DNA from: Nitriliruptor sp040882055
GTDB taxonomy: Bacteria; Actinomycetota; Nitriliruptoria; Nitriliruptorales; Nitriliruptoraceae
Direction: 5' to 3'
Length of the DNA: 29,983 bases
NCBI GenBank assembly: GCA_040882055.1
Contig: JBBECA010000040.1
Coordinates: forward strand, 1 to 29,983
This document shows positions 1-7,432 of the stretch, piece after piece. The notes below the pieces were generated by a model. That model was not told where the DNA came from, searched no databases, and saw only the letters and a program-made list of their open reading frames with translations. A program made the translations under genes and the position numbers. The number at the start of each line of letters is the position of its first letter. Positions within the stretch are counted from its first letter, which is position 1.

Positions 1-1023
1 TGCATGGCCGACGTGCAGGAGTGGTTCATCGAGCACGAGGTCCGCAACTTCTACTCGGTCTCGGTGAGCGGGTACCACATCGCCGAAGCGGGGGCGAACC
101 CCATCTCGCAGCTCGCGTTCACCCTCGCGAACGGTTTCACCTACGCCGAGGCCTACCGCGCCCGTGGGCTCGACGTCGACGACTTCGCCCCGAACTTCTC
201 GTTCTTCTTCTCCAACGGCATGGACGCCGAGTACACGGTGATGGGCCGGGTGGCGCGCCGCATCTGGGCCATCGCGATGCGGGACCGGTACGGCGCGAAC
301 GAGCGCAGCCAGAAGCTCAAGTACCACGTGCAGACCTCGGGCCGCTCCCTGCACGCCCAGGAGATGGACTTCAACGACATCCGCACCACGCTGCAGGCCG
401 TGTGCGCCATCTACGACAACACCAACTCGCTGCACACCAACGCCTACGACGAGGCGGTCACCACCCCGACCGAATCGTCGGTGCGCCGGGCCCTGGCGAT
501 CCAGATGATCATCGACCAGGAGTGGGGCCTGGCCAAGAACGAGAACCCCCTCCAGGGTGCGGCGATCGTCGACGAGCTCACCGACCTCGTCGAGGAGGCC
601 GTGCTCGCCGAGTTCGACCGCATCTCGGACCGTGGCGGCGTCCTCGGCGCCATGGAGACCGGCTACCAGCGTGGCCGGATCCAGGACGAATCGATGCGGT
701 ACGAGCACCGCAAGCACGACGGATCCCTGCCCATCATCGGGGTCAACACCTTCCTCCGCGAGGATGCCGACGGCGAGCCGGACGTCGAGGTCGAGCTCAT
801 GCGAGCCACCGAGGACGAGAAGCGCAGCCAGCTCGAACGGGTCCAGAAGTTCCGCGTCGACCACGCCGACGAGGGCGCGCGTCAGCTCGCGCGGTTGCAG
901 GAGGCGGCGACCTCCGGTGGCAACGTGTTCGACGTGCTCATGGATGCCGTCCGGTACTGCTCGCTCGGGCAGATCACCGACGCCCTGTTCGAGGTCGGCG
1001 GTCAGTACCGACGCAACGTCTGA
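1..1023 (+). CDS. icmF: Fused isobutyryl-CoA mutase IcmF, C-terminal part (5' end outside window)
   Basis: This is the last ~340 residues of the coenzyme-B12-dependent mutase that interconverts isobutyryl-CoA and n-butyryl-CoA, in the IcmF form that carries a GTPase chaperone domain between the B12 domain and the mutase barrel. The frame is open from the first base, so the Met at base 4 is internal and the B12 and GTPase domains must lie upstream. Family-typical stretches visible here are SGYHIAEAGANPISQLAFTL, FFFSNGMDAEYTVMGRVARR, the barrel segment TSGRSLHAQEMDFNDIRTTL, and NSLHTNAYDEAVTTPTE. The C-terminal tail (GVLGAMETGYQRGRIQDESM, then HDGSLPIIGVNTF) fits IcmF better than plain methylmalonyl-CoA mutase from what I remember of the family. 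It probably serves branched-chain or fatty-acid carbon metabolism in the cytoplasm. It converges on the thioesterase gene with a 6-bp gap. Confidence 0.9.
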   Translation, partial: CMADVQEWFIEHEVRNFYSVSVSGYHIAEAGANPISQLAFTLANGFTYAEAYRARGLDVDDFAPNFSFFFSNGMDAEYTVMGRVARRIWAIAMRDRYGANERSQKLKYHVQTSGRSLHAQEMDFNDIRTTLQAVCAIYDNTNSLHTNAYDEAVTTPTESSVRRALAIQMIIDQEWGLAKNENPLQGAAIVDELTDLVEEAVLAEFDRISDRGGVLGAMETGYQRGRIQDESMRYEHRKHDGSLPIIGVNTFLREDADGEPDVEVELMRATEDEKRSQLERVQKFRVDHADEGARQLARLQEAATSGGNVFDVLMDAVRYCSLGQITDALFEVGGQYRRNV

Positions 1024-1029
1024 CCCGTC

Positions 1030-1464
1030 TCAGGAGGCGAGCTCGGCTTCGAGCGAGTCGCGGACCGGCGGTGGGATCGGCGTGGGACCGTCCGCACCGA
1101 CGGTGACCATCACCCCGCGTGCGGTCGCGATGCAGCGCTGCCCGGCGAAGACGCCGGTCCCCACGGTCAGCGAGGTGCGACCGATCGCGACCAGGCGCGA
1201 CCCCACCCGGATCGCCGCCGGGTAGTGCGCCTCGGCGCGCATGTCGATCTCGAGCCGGGCGAGCACCAGCCCGGACACCGCGTCGTCGGCCGCTCGCGCG
1301 CCGGCGCGTTCGAGCAGTTCGAGGGTGTAGGCCACGCGACCCGACTCGACCAGGGCGGCAACGGCGACGTTGTTGACGTGGCCGAGCGCGTCGGTGTCGC
1401 AGAAGCGCACCCGCTCGTCGACCCAGTGGTCGTAGCTGTCGGGATCGGTCGGATCGTGGTCCAC
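1030..1464 (-). CDS. Acyl-CoA thioesterase, hotdog fold (4HBT/FadM-like)
   Basis: This is a ~144-residue single-hotdog thioesterase that would hydrolyse an acyl-CoA or similar thioester in the cytoplasm. The signature is VRFCDTDALGHVNN near the N-terminus, in which the Asp of the 4-hydroxybenzoyl-CoA thioesterase motif and the following GHVNN are intact. A helix (VESGRVAYTLELLERAG) and strands (LVLARLEIDMRAEAHYP, RIRVGSRL-like, SLTVGTGVF) follow in the order expected for the fold. An in-frame GTG exists at 1479, but GGAGG lies just downstream of it and 6 nt before the GTG at 1464, so 1464 is preferred. A TAGGCT hexamer at 1500-1495 could be the -10 element. Convergent with icmF; a shared role in acyl-CoA metabolism is only inferred. 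The substrate cannot be told from sequence. Confidence 0.83.
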   Translation of the reverse strand: MDHDPTDPDSYDHWVDERVRFCDTDALGHVNNVAVAALVESGRVAYTLELLERAGARAADDAVSGLVLARLEIDMRAEAHYPAAIRVGSRLVAIGRTSLTVGTGVFAGQRCIATARGVMVTVGADGPTPIPPPVRDSLEAELAS

Positions 1465-1557
1465 CGGGAGCCTCCGCACCGGTCGTCGGCGTGCAGCCTA
1501 ACCTCGAGGCACCCGACGTCCCGTTCGCCTCGTCGGCGCGTCCAGGAGGCTGGTCCC
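1465..1557. promoter_or_regulatory. Divergent promoter region between thioesterase and response regulator genes
   Basis: Two overlapping -10-like hexamers point in opposite directions: TAGGCT on the minus strand (1500-1495) and TAACCT on the plus strand (1499-1504). No convincing -35 is visible. The response-regulator ribosome-binding site AGGAGG is at 1544-1549, 8 nt before its GTG. Confidence 0.35.
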
Positions 1558-2265
1558 GTGCGGGTGCTCATCGTCGAGGACGACCCCTCGGTCGGAGCGT
1601 CCCTCGTCGACGGACTCGACCTCAACGGCTTCGACGCCAGCTGGGTGCAGACCGGCCGCGAGGCGCTCGAGGCCGCGACGGACGCGGATGTCGTGCTCCT
1701 CGATCTCGGTCTGCCCGACCTCGATGGGCTCGAGGTCTGCCGGCGTCTGCGTGCGGTGTCGGACGTCCCGATCGTCGTCCTCTCGGCGCGCACCGAGGAG
1801 CTCGACCGGATCCTGTCGCTCGAGCGTGGCGCGGACGATCACCTCGACAAGCCGGTGTCGCTTCGCGAGCTCGTGGCTCGTCTGCACGCGCTCCAGCGCC
1901 GCATGGGCCGGCTGGCTGGCGAGCCGCCCGACGGGCCTGATCGCGGCGTCGTGGAGCTCGGCGACCTCCGGCTCGACCCCCGGACCCGGACCGTCACGGT
2001 CGCGGGCGAACGCGTCGACCTGACCCCCAAGGAGCACGACCTCCTCGCGGCGCTGCTCGACGACCCGGGTGCCGTGCGCACCCGCGAGGAGCTCATGGAC
2101 GAGGTCTGGGACGAGCACTGGTTCGGGTCGACGAAGACGCTCAACGTCCACGTCGCTGCCCTCCGCACCAAGCTCGGTGACCCCCGTCGGATCGAGACCG
2201 TTCGCGGCGTCGGGTTCCGGTTGACCGATCCACACGCACGTCCCGACCGTGGGTCGGACGCGTGA
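1558..2265 (+). CDS. Two-component response regulator, OmpR/PhoB family
   Basis: This 235-residue DNA-binding regulator has an N-terminal receiver domain (about 1-115) and a C-terminal winged-helix effector domain (about 135-230). Receiver residues are in place: acidic pair D8/D9, phospho-acceptor D49 in LLDLGLPDLDG, and K98 in HLDKP. The effector domain shows the OmpR-type pattern DLTPKEHDLLAALLDDPG, REELMDEVWDE, and the recognition-helix region TKTLNVHVAALRTKLGDP, ending with the wing IETVRGVGFRL. The GTG at 1558 is chosen because it starts the canonical VRVLIVEDD strand and has AGGAGG 8 nt upstream. Its stop overlaps the kinase start as GTGA (2262-2265), so the pair is translationally coupled. 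Given the neighbour, an envelope-stress role like MprA or CseB is plausible. The phased repeats upstream of htrA are a candidate target. Confidence 0.94.
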   Translation: MRVLIVEDDPSVGASLVDGLDLNGFDASWVQTGREALEAATDADVVLLDLGLPDLDGLEVCRRLRAVSDVPIVVLSARTEELDRILSLERGADDHLDKPVSLRELVARLHALQRRMGRLAGEPPDGPDRGVVELGDLRLDPRTRTVTVAGERVDLTPKEHDLLAALLDDPGAVRTREELMDEVWDEHWFGSTKTLNVHVAALRTKLGDPRRIETVRGVGFRLTDPHARPDRGSDA

Positions 2266-3746
2266 GCGACACGGCGGTCGAGGGCGAGGTCCCTCCGAGC
2301 GGTCCGCCACCGCCCCCGATCGCGGCCGTGGACCCCGACCTCGCACCGCTGTCCCGTCAACTGGTACGCCGGGTCGTGGTGCCGTTGGTGATCGGCGCGT
2401 TGGTCTTCCTCGTCCCGCTCGTGACCCTGACGGTGCGCGATGCGCGAGCCGGTCTCGAGCAGCAGGCCGAGCTCCGTGCTGCGTCGCTCGCGCTCATCGC
2501 TCGCGACGTCATCGGCACCGGAGCGCCGATCGTCACGATCGACGAGCTGCCCCGCCTGCCGGGGGAGCAGCTCGCACTCATCCTCCCCTCGGGTGGTCAG
2601 CTCCAAGCGACGAGTGCGCTCCCACCGCAGGTCCGTGCCAGCGGTGTGATCGTGACGGCGCTGCAGGGCGGCATCGCGGTCGAACGGATGCCGAGCATCG
2701 GAGCGGTCGCGGCCGCTGCTCCCGTCCTGCAGGGAGCACAGGTCGGCGGCGCCGTCGTGACGGTCCTGCCCTCGGGGGAGGTCGACGACCGCATCCGCAC
2801 CACCTTGTCCATCGTGGGGATCGTCGCGGTGGGGGTCGTCGCCGCGGCCGTGCTGACGGGTCGGTCGCTGGCGCGGACGATCGTCCGGCCCCTGGCGATC
2901 CTCGATCAGGTCGCTGCTCGGTTGGCGGCCGGCGAGCTCGAGGCCCGCGCGCCGACCGACGTCGGGCCACCCGAGCTCCGACGGCTGGCGGTGACCCTGA
3001 ACCGCAGCGCCGAGCGCACCCGCGTCGCCCTCGACCAGCAGCGACGGTTCGTCGCCGACGCGTCGCACCAGCTCCGCACCCCGTTGACCGGACTGCGGCT
3101 CCGACTCGAGACCGCGGCCCAGGCCGGTGGGGACCCCGGGGGACGCCTGGGGGCGGCGGTCGAGGAGGTGGACCGCCTGACCCGGTTGGTGGGCGATCTG
3201 CTCCTGCTCGCCCGCAGCGAGACGACGGATCGTGGTCGGAGCGGTACGTCGGCCGATGCCGTCGACGTCACCGCGGTCGTGCAGGATCGTGTGGCGACCT
3301 GGAGGTTGGTGGGCGCGGAGCAGGACGTGATCGTGCACGCCGACGTACAGCTCGGACGGTCGTCGTTCGCCGCGGCGGGGCCGGGCACGCTCGAACAGGT
3401 GCTGGACAACCTGCTCGCCAACGCCATCGCCGTCGCTCCGGCTGGCTCGGAGGTCACCATCACGGCGCGACCCGACGGAGAGCGCGTCCGCGTCGAGGTC
3501 GCTGACCGTGGGCCCGGCCTGACCGCCGAGCAACGCGAGCGCGCGTTCGATCGCTTCTGGCGGGCTCCAAACGCGGGCGCAGGTGGGTCGGGGTTGGGCC
3601 TGGCCATCGTCGCCGAGCTGGTGAGCCGGGCGGGAGGCGACGTCCGGCTCGAGGCGCGGGACGGGGGCGGGCTCGTCGCGGTGGTGGAGCTACCCGCTCC
3701 ACCGGACGGTGGGGTCACCGGGCCGGGGAGCTCGGCCGTTCGGTGA
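2262..3746 (+). CDS. Sensor histidine kinase, HAMP-containing, membrane-bound
   Basis: This 494-residue partner kinase has a Pro-rich cytoplasmic N-tail (PPSGPPPPP, residues 11-19). Transmembrane helix 1 lies at about 37-57, followed by an extracytoplasmic segment of ~120 residues and transmembrane helix 2 at about 180-203. A HAMP linker containing the conserved VRPL comes next. The dimerisation H-box is RRFVADASHQLRTPLTGL, with phospho-accepting His269. The ATPase domain shows an N-box (LDNLLANAI, about 381-389), G1 (VADRGPGL), an F-box (RAFDRFWR) and G2 (GGSGLGLAIVAELV). All catalytic motifs look intact. The start is GTG in a GTGA overlap with the regulator. The last 32 bp overlap the 3' end of htrA on the other strand. 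The sensor domain is unassigned; the architecture resembles MprB or CseC envelope-stress kinases, which is an inference from layout and neighbour. Confidence 0.93.
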   Translation: MSDTAVEGEVPPSGPPPPPIAAVDPDLAPLSRQLVRRVVVPLVIGALVFLVPLVTLTVRDARAGLEQQAELRAASLALIARDVIGTGAPIVTIDELPRLPGEQLALILPSGGQLQATSALPPQVRASGVIVTALQGGIAVERMPSIGAVAAAAPVLQGAQVGGAVVTVLPSGEVDDRIRTTLSIVGIVAVGVVAAAVLTGRSLARTIVRPLAILDQVAARLAAGELEARAPTDVGPPELRRLAVTLNRSAERTRVALDQQRRFVADASHQLRTPLTGLRLRLETAAQAGGDPGGRLGAAVEEVDRLTRLVGDLLLLARSETTDRGRSGTSADAVDVTAVVQDRVATWRLVGAEQDVIVHADVQLGRSSFAAAGPGTLEQVLDNLLANAIAVAPAGSEVTITARPDGERVRVEVADRGPGLTAEQRERAFDRFWRAPNAGAGGSGLGLAIVAELVSRAGGDVRLEARDGGGLVAVVELPAPPDGGVTGPGSSAVR

Positions 3747-4842
3747 GCGTGGTCTCGAGCTCGAGCCGGTCACCGTCTCGGACCACCTCGATCGGCACGG
3801 AGGCGCCGACCTCGCTGCGCCGGATGCGACCCGCCAGCTCCTCCATCGATGCGACGCGCTCGCCGTCCACGGCCACGATCGTGTCGCCCTCGCGGAGCCC
3901 GGCCGCCTCAGCGGGGCTCGCCGACTCGACGTCGACGAGGACCACGCCCTCGCGCACGTCCTCCGCGAGGTCGTAGCGCCGTGTCACGGTGGGATCCACC
4001 GTGACCCCCTGGACGCCGAGGTAGGCGTGCTCGACGGTGCCGGTCGTGATCAGCTGCTCGGCGACCGAGTGGACCGTGGCGACCGGGATGGCGAACCCGA
4101 TGCCGTTGTTGGCGCCGCTCGGGGACAGGATCGCCGTGTTGATACCGATGATGCGACCGGCGGCGTCCACGAGCGCACCGCCGGAGTTCCCAGGGTTGAT
4201 GGCGGCGTCGGTCTGGATCATGTCGACCAGCGGGACGCCGGGGGTCGACACCGATCGCCCGAGCGCGCTGACGATCCCGGTGGTCACCGATCCGTCCAGG
4301 CCGAACGGCGATCCGATGGCGACGGAGGTGTCGCCGACCTTCGGTGCCGCCTCGGCGTAGGTCGGGACCGGGAGCGAGTCCGCGTCGACGTGCAGCACGG
4401 CGAGGTCGCTGGTCTCATCGGCGCCGACGACCTCCGCTGGCATCGACGTGCCATCCGGCAACGTGATGCTCACGTCGCCGCCCGACGCCACGACGTGCGC
4501 GTTGGTCACGAGGTAGCCGTCCGCGCGGTAGATGACGGCAGAGCCCGCCCCCTGACCGCGTGGGCCCGAGACCCGGACGGCCGCCACGGAGGGGCTGACG
4601 TCGGCCGCGATGTCTCCCACGGGGAGCGGCGCCTCGCCGGCGACCGTCCTCGCGACCGGTTGCGAGCCCGCGGCGGCGCCCCCCCGTTCGGACAACGACA
4701 GCGTGACCGGTACCGCGACCCCCGCGCCGACCGTGGCCGCGACGGCGGTGGCCAGGAGCGTGGTGACCGCGCGTCGCGGCCGAGCCGAGGCGACCGCAGC
4801 CGGTGGCGGCGGTGGTGGTGGCGGTGGGAGGGTGTTCGACAC
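3715..4842 (-). CDS. Membrane-anchored HtrA/DegP-type serine protease with PDZ domain
   Basis: This 375-residue envelope protease has a short cytoplasmic N-terminus with nine consecutive prolines (residues 6-14), a basic RPRR, a single membrane helix (about 25-48), a trypsin-like domain and one PDZ domain (about 270-365). The catalytic triad is visible: His116 in VTNAHVV, Asp146 in TSDLAVLHV, and Ser220 in NPGNSGGAL. The QTDAAINPGNSGG and GFAIPV signatures of DegP are intact. PDZ landmarks are YLGVQG, SPAEAAGLREGDTIVAVDG and the final strand. The frame is open upstream to 4935. The GTG at 4842 is preferred because CAGGAG precedes it by 7 nt and the upstream residues look non-coding. It faces the kinase gene and overlaps it by 32 bp. 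By analogy with mycobacterial PepD beside MprAB, it likely degrades misfolded exported proteins and may be controlled by the adjacent two-component system. Confidence 0.95.
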   Translation of the reverse strand: MSNTLPPPPPPPPPAAVASARPRRAVTTLLATAVAATVGAGVAVPVTLSLSERGGAAAGSQPVARTVAGEAPLPVGDIAADVSPSVAAVRVSGPRGQGAGSAVIYRADGYLVTNAHVVASGGDVSITLPDGTSMPAEVVGADETSDLAVLHVDADSLPVPTYAEAAPKVGDTSVAIGSPFGLDGSVTTGIVSALGRSVSTPGVPLVDMIQTDAAINPGNSGGALVDAAGRIIGINTAILSPSGANNGIGFAIPVATVHSVAEQLITTGTVEHAYLGVQGVTVDPTVTRRYDLAEDVREGVVLVDVESASPAEAAGLREGDTIVAVDGERVASMEELAGRIRRSEVGASVPIEVVRDGDRLELETTLTERPSSPAR

Positions 4843-4880
4843 GTCAGGCTCCTGCGCTCGTCGTCTCGGTGACGTCGATG

Positions 4881-4886
4881 ACGCTA
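4881..4886 (-). promoter_or_regulatory. Candidate -10 element for htrA
   Basis: TAGCGT is read on the minus strand 38 nt before the htrA start. The same hexamer precedes three other minus-strand genes in this window (add, the inositol-phosphatase gene and the PAF-acetylhydrolase-like gene). No -35 consensus is visible, which suits activation from the repeat array just upstream. Confidence 0.3.
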
Positions 4887-4917
4887 CGGAGCGGTCGGGA
4901 AGCGGACGCCGAAGCCG

Positions 4918-4948
4918 CGGCCAAGGGACGGCCAAGGTTCGGCCAAGG
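4918..4948 (-). promoter_or_regulatory. Three direct repeats with 11-bp period upstream of htrA; candidate response-regulator operator
   Basis: The 9-mer CGGCCAAGG occurs exactly three times, at 4918-4926, 4929-4937 and 4940-4948, with 2-bp spacers and therefore a strict 11-bp period (read as CCTTGGCCG in the htrA direction). Phased direct repeats of ~11 bp are the typical binding pattern of OmpR/PhoB-family regulators. The array sits 76-106 bp upstream of the htrA GTG and about 32 bp upstream of a TAGCGT -10-like hexamer (4886-4881), an activator-like position. The assignment to the neighbouring regulator is inference. Confidence 0.5.
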
Positions 4949-4965
4949 ATCCGAGAGGCGGTCGA

Positions 4966-5580
4966 TCAGGTCTCGAGCAGCCGCCGCTTGCGAGTCTCGA
5001 ACTCCTCGTCGCTCAGGTGGCCGCGCTCGCGGAGATCGGCGAGACGCTCGAGCTGGGAGACCACGTCGCCGGCAGGTCCCTCGCCGGGTCCGGTGCTCCG
5101 CATGGACAGCGAACGAGCTTCACGCACGCGGTAGACCTGGGACTGGAAGTGTTCGGGGTCGGGGATGTCGCTCAGCCGGCTCTGGCCCTGGCTACCGGCC
5201 GACTCGAGCAGGACGTCGCCGTAGCCGAGCAGCCGTTCGATGACCGACTGCGAGAACAGCACGTTGTTGATGTTCTCGAGGGGGATCTCGGTGCCGCTGC
5301 GGGCGACCATCCCCGAGCGCACGATGATCCGTTCGGTGGTCAGCACGTAGTTGGTGAACCAGTACGAGAGGACCGACCGCGCGCAGATCACGAGCCAGAG
5401 CACGGTGGCGGCCGCGAGCGCGATCCACTCGAAGGGCGGATCGAGCGCGAGGAAGGCAACCGTCACGGCGGCGGTGAGGATCATCGCCCACACGAGGGCC
5501 GGGAGCAGCACACGCCAGTGGGGCCGGAACTGGCGGACGATCTCCTCGTCGTCCGTCAGCAACCGTTCCGGGTAGCGCAC
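4966..5580 (-). CDS. Bacterial PH-domain (bPH2/YdbS-like) membrane protein with C-terminal SHOCT motif
   Basis: This 204-residue inner-membrane protein opens with RYPERLLTDDEEIVRQFRPH, typical of the bPH2 (former DUF304) family. Two adjacent membrane helices follow (about 25-45 and 50-70). The PH-like barrel has the family hallmark FTNYVLTTERIIVRSG, then IPLENINNVLFSQS and RLLGYGDVLLESAG. The C-terminus is a SHOCT-like short helical motif: LERLADLRERGHLSDEEFETRKRRLL. The start is a GTG whose AGGAGG (rc of 5585-5590) is only 4 nt upstream; GAGGGC extends it. A TAGGCT at 5621-5616 may be the -10. The gene lies directly upstream of htrA on the same strand, but the 123-bp gap with its repeat array suggests htrA has its own promoter. 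The function of such proteins is unknown; membrane organisation or oligomer scaffolding is a guess. Confidence 0.85.
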   Translation of the reverse strand: MRYPERLLTDDEEIVRQFRPHWRVLLPALVWAMILTAAVTVAFLALDPPFEWIALAAATVLWLVICARSVLSYWFTNYVLTTERIIVRSGMVARSGTEIPLENINNVLFSQSVIERLLGYGDVLLESAGSQGQSRLSDIPDPEHFQSQVYRVREARSLSMRSTGPGEGPAGDVVSQLERLADLRERGHLSDEEFETRKRRLLET

Positions 5581-5821
5581 GTGCCCTCCTCGAGCTCGGC
5601 GGGTGGACCCGCGACAGCCTAGGTCCCGGGCGACGCCACGGTCGGGGGTCCCGGTGGTTGAGGCCAGCCGGCCCACGGGGACCCACGACCGGCGGGTTGG
5701 CCACCTGGCCAGCATCCCACCCCGTTCGGCTAGCCTCCGGGGCCGCCCAGGTTGTGGTGCGTGAGCGTGCACCGACCCGGGGCCGTGGCACCGGGTGCCA
5801 CCGACGCCTGAGGAGGCACTC
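5581..5821. other. Divergent intergenic region, PH protein / acyl-CoA ligase
   Basis: The 241-bp gap holds a candidate minus-strand -10 (TAGGCT, 5621-5616) and a candidate plus-strand -10 (TAGCCT, 5731-5736). The ligase ribosome-binding site AGGAGG is at 5811-5816. No small gene or strong hairpin was seen. Confidence 0.3.
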
Positions 5822-7432
5822 GTGGGACGTTCCGCTCTGCTCGCGCTCGCTCGCGGGACCGGTGTCCACCTCGGGGCGCTGACCGCCGTGCTCGCTGAGC
5901 GGTACGGGGATCGACCGGCGGTGATCGATCCCACACCGACCCCGGGCTTCGACCACCACGGTGAGTCCCGGTCGTTCGTCGAGGTCGAGGACGCCGTCGG
6001 ACGCCTGGCCACGCTGCAGCGTGAGCACGGCATCGGCCCGGACGATCGGGTGATGATCGTCTGCGACAACCGCATCGACGTCGGCCTGCACGCCTTCGCG
6101 GCCGCGCGGCTCGGGGCGATCTCCGTCCCGGTCAACCACCGCCTGACCGCACACGAGATCGATGCGATCGCCGAGGCCACCGACGCGGTCGCGGCCATCG
6201 TCGACGACGAGGTGCTCGACCGCATCCCGGACCGTCTGCGTGTGCTGAAGGTGTCGGAGGTCGCGGAGCGTGCGGCATCGGCCGAGCACCTGGTGGCGCC
6301 GGACGATCTCGATCCCCGAGCGACCGCGATCCTGCTCACGACCTCCGGGACCACCGGGGTACCGAAGGCGGCGTCGCTCACCTCCAAGGGGTTGCTGTCG
6401 ACGCTCGGTCGGCTCACCGTCGTCCCGCTCGGTGCGGACCTCGGACCGCTGCGCCGCGACCGTGACGCGATCCTGGCGTGCCTGCCGCTCACCCACGTCA
6501 TGGGGTTCTCGGTGCTCCTGGCGTCGCTCTCGGCGGGGATCCCGTTGATCCGCCGCGTACGGTTCGACGCCGCCGAGGCGCTCGACCTGATCGAGCGCCA
6601 CCAGCCCAACATCGTGGTGGCGGTCCCGACCATGTACGCCGACCTCGAACGGGCCGGCGCCGCCGACCGTGACCTGTCCTCGATCCAGATCTTCGTCTCG
6701 TCGGCGGACGTGCTGCCGAGCGACCGTGCGCGCCGGCTGCAGCGCGCCGGCGCGTTCGGACGCGTCGCCGGCCGCAGCTTCGGGACGGCGGTGGTGGTGG
6801 ACATCTTCGGCATGGTCGAGCTGTCCGGACCCGCGGCCGTCCGCCTCTACCCGCCCTCGCCGGTGGGTTCGATCCCGGCGCCGTCGTTCGCCGTCACGTT
6901 GCCGGGCGTGGAGGTCCGGGTCGTCGGCGAGGACGGTCGTCCCCTGCCGCGCGGCGAGATCGGTGAGCTGCAGTGGCACGGCCCGAACGTCCTCGAGGGC
7001 TACGAAGGGCACCACGAGGAGGGCCCGGACGCCGAGGGCTGGTTCGGCTCCGGCGACAACGGCCGGCTGCTGCGCGCCGGGATGTTCCAGTTCGCGGGGC
7101 GGTCCAAGGATCGGCTCAAGGTCGGCGGCTTCTCGGTGTTCCCCGCCGAGGTCGAGGATGCGCTCGACGGTGCCGACGGCGTCGCGGAACTGGCGATCGT
7201 CGGGATCGAGGACGAACGGCTCGGTGAGCGGCTCGTGGCCGTGGTGGCGGCGAAGGACGGTTTCGACCAGGACCGGTTCCTCGCGTGGGCCCGCGGGCAG
7301 GTCGCGGGGTACCGGCGTCCGTCGGAGGTCGTCATCGTCGACGGGATCCCCCGCGGCAACAACGGCAAGGTCGACCGCTCGGCCGCGACCGAGCTCGCAT
7401 CACGTGCCCTCGACGGCGCCGAGGTCACGTGA
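5822..7432 (+). CDS. AMP-dependent acyl-CoA synthetase/ligase (ANL superfamily)
   Basis: This 536-residue adenylate-forming enzyme would activate a carboxylic acid with ATP and then probably transfer it to CoA. The phosphate-binding loop is LLTTSGTTGVPKAA (about 172-185). Other ANL core motifs are LPLTHVMGF, an A5-like FGMVELSGPA (usually YGMTE), GWFGSGDNGRL (A7, with Ser-Gly-Asp instead of the usual Thr-Gly-Asp), the hinge KDRLKVGGFSVFPAEVE (A8) and GNNGKVDR with the catalytic Lys516 (A10). An in-frame ATG exists at 5795, but the GTG at 5822 has AGGAGG 5 nt upstream and is chosen. Its stop overlaps the next gene as GTGA, so the two are translationally coupled. The substrate is not predictable; the unusual A5 and A7 residues suggest a divergent subfamily. 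It may act on a fatty or aromatic acid, or work with the coupled hydrolase. Confidence 0.88.
   Translation: MGRSALLALARGTGVHLGALTAVLAERYGDRPAVIDPTPTPGFDHHGESRSFVEVEDAVGRLATLQREHGIGPDDRVMIVCDNRIDVGLHAFAAARLGAISVPVNHRLTAHEIDAIAEATDAVAAIVDDEVLDRIPDRLRVLKVSEVAERAASAEHLVAPDDLDPRATAILLTTSGTTGVPKAASLTSKGLLSTLGRLTVVPLGADLGPLRRDRDAILACLPLTHVMGFSVLLASLSAGIPLIRRVRFDAAEALDLIERHQPNIVVAVPTMYADLERAGAADRDLSSIQIFVSSADVLPSDRARRLQRAGAFGRVAGRSFGTAVVVDIFGMVELSGPAAVRLYPPSPVGSIPAPSFAVTLPGVEVRVVGEDGRPLPRGEIGELQWHGPNVLEGYEGHHEEGPDAEGWFGSGDNGRLLRAGMFQFAGRSKDRLKVGGFSVFPAEVEDALDGADGVAELAIVGIEDERLGERLVAVVAAKDGFDQDRFLAWARGQVAGYRRPSEVVIVDGIPRGNNGKVDRSAATELASRALDGAEVT

Noticed and set aside
1839..3533. Long minus-strand open frames (hundreds of codons) antisense to the kinase, and similar ones at 4966-7015, 12888-14711, 15422-16858 and 25020-27119
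   Set aside because: In such a GC-rich genome long antisense frames are expected. Their residues are Arg/Pro/Ala/Asp-biased with no domain, and the opposite strand carries a recognised protein.
4843..4935. Upstream extension of HtrA to the ATG at 4935
   Set aside because: The extra 31 residues are Arg/Pro-rich and overlap the operator-like repeat region, while the GTG at 4842 has a good ribosome-binding site.
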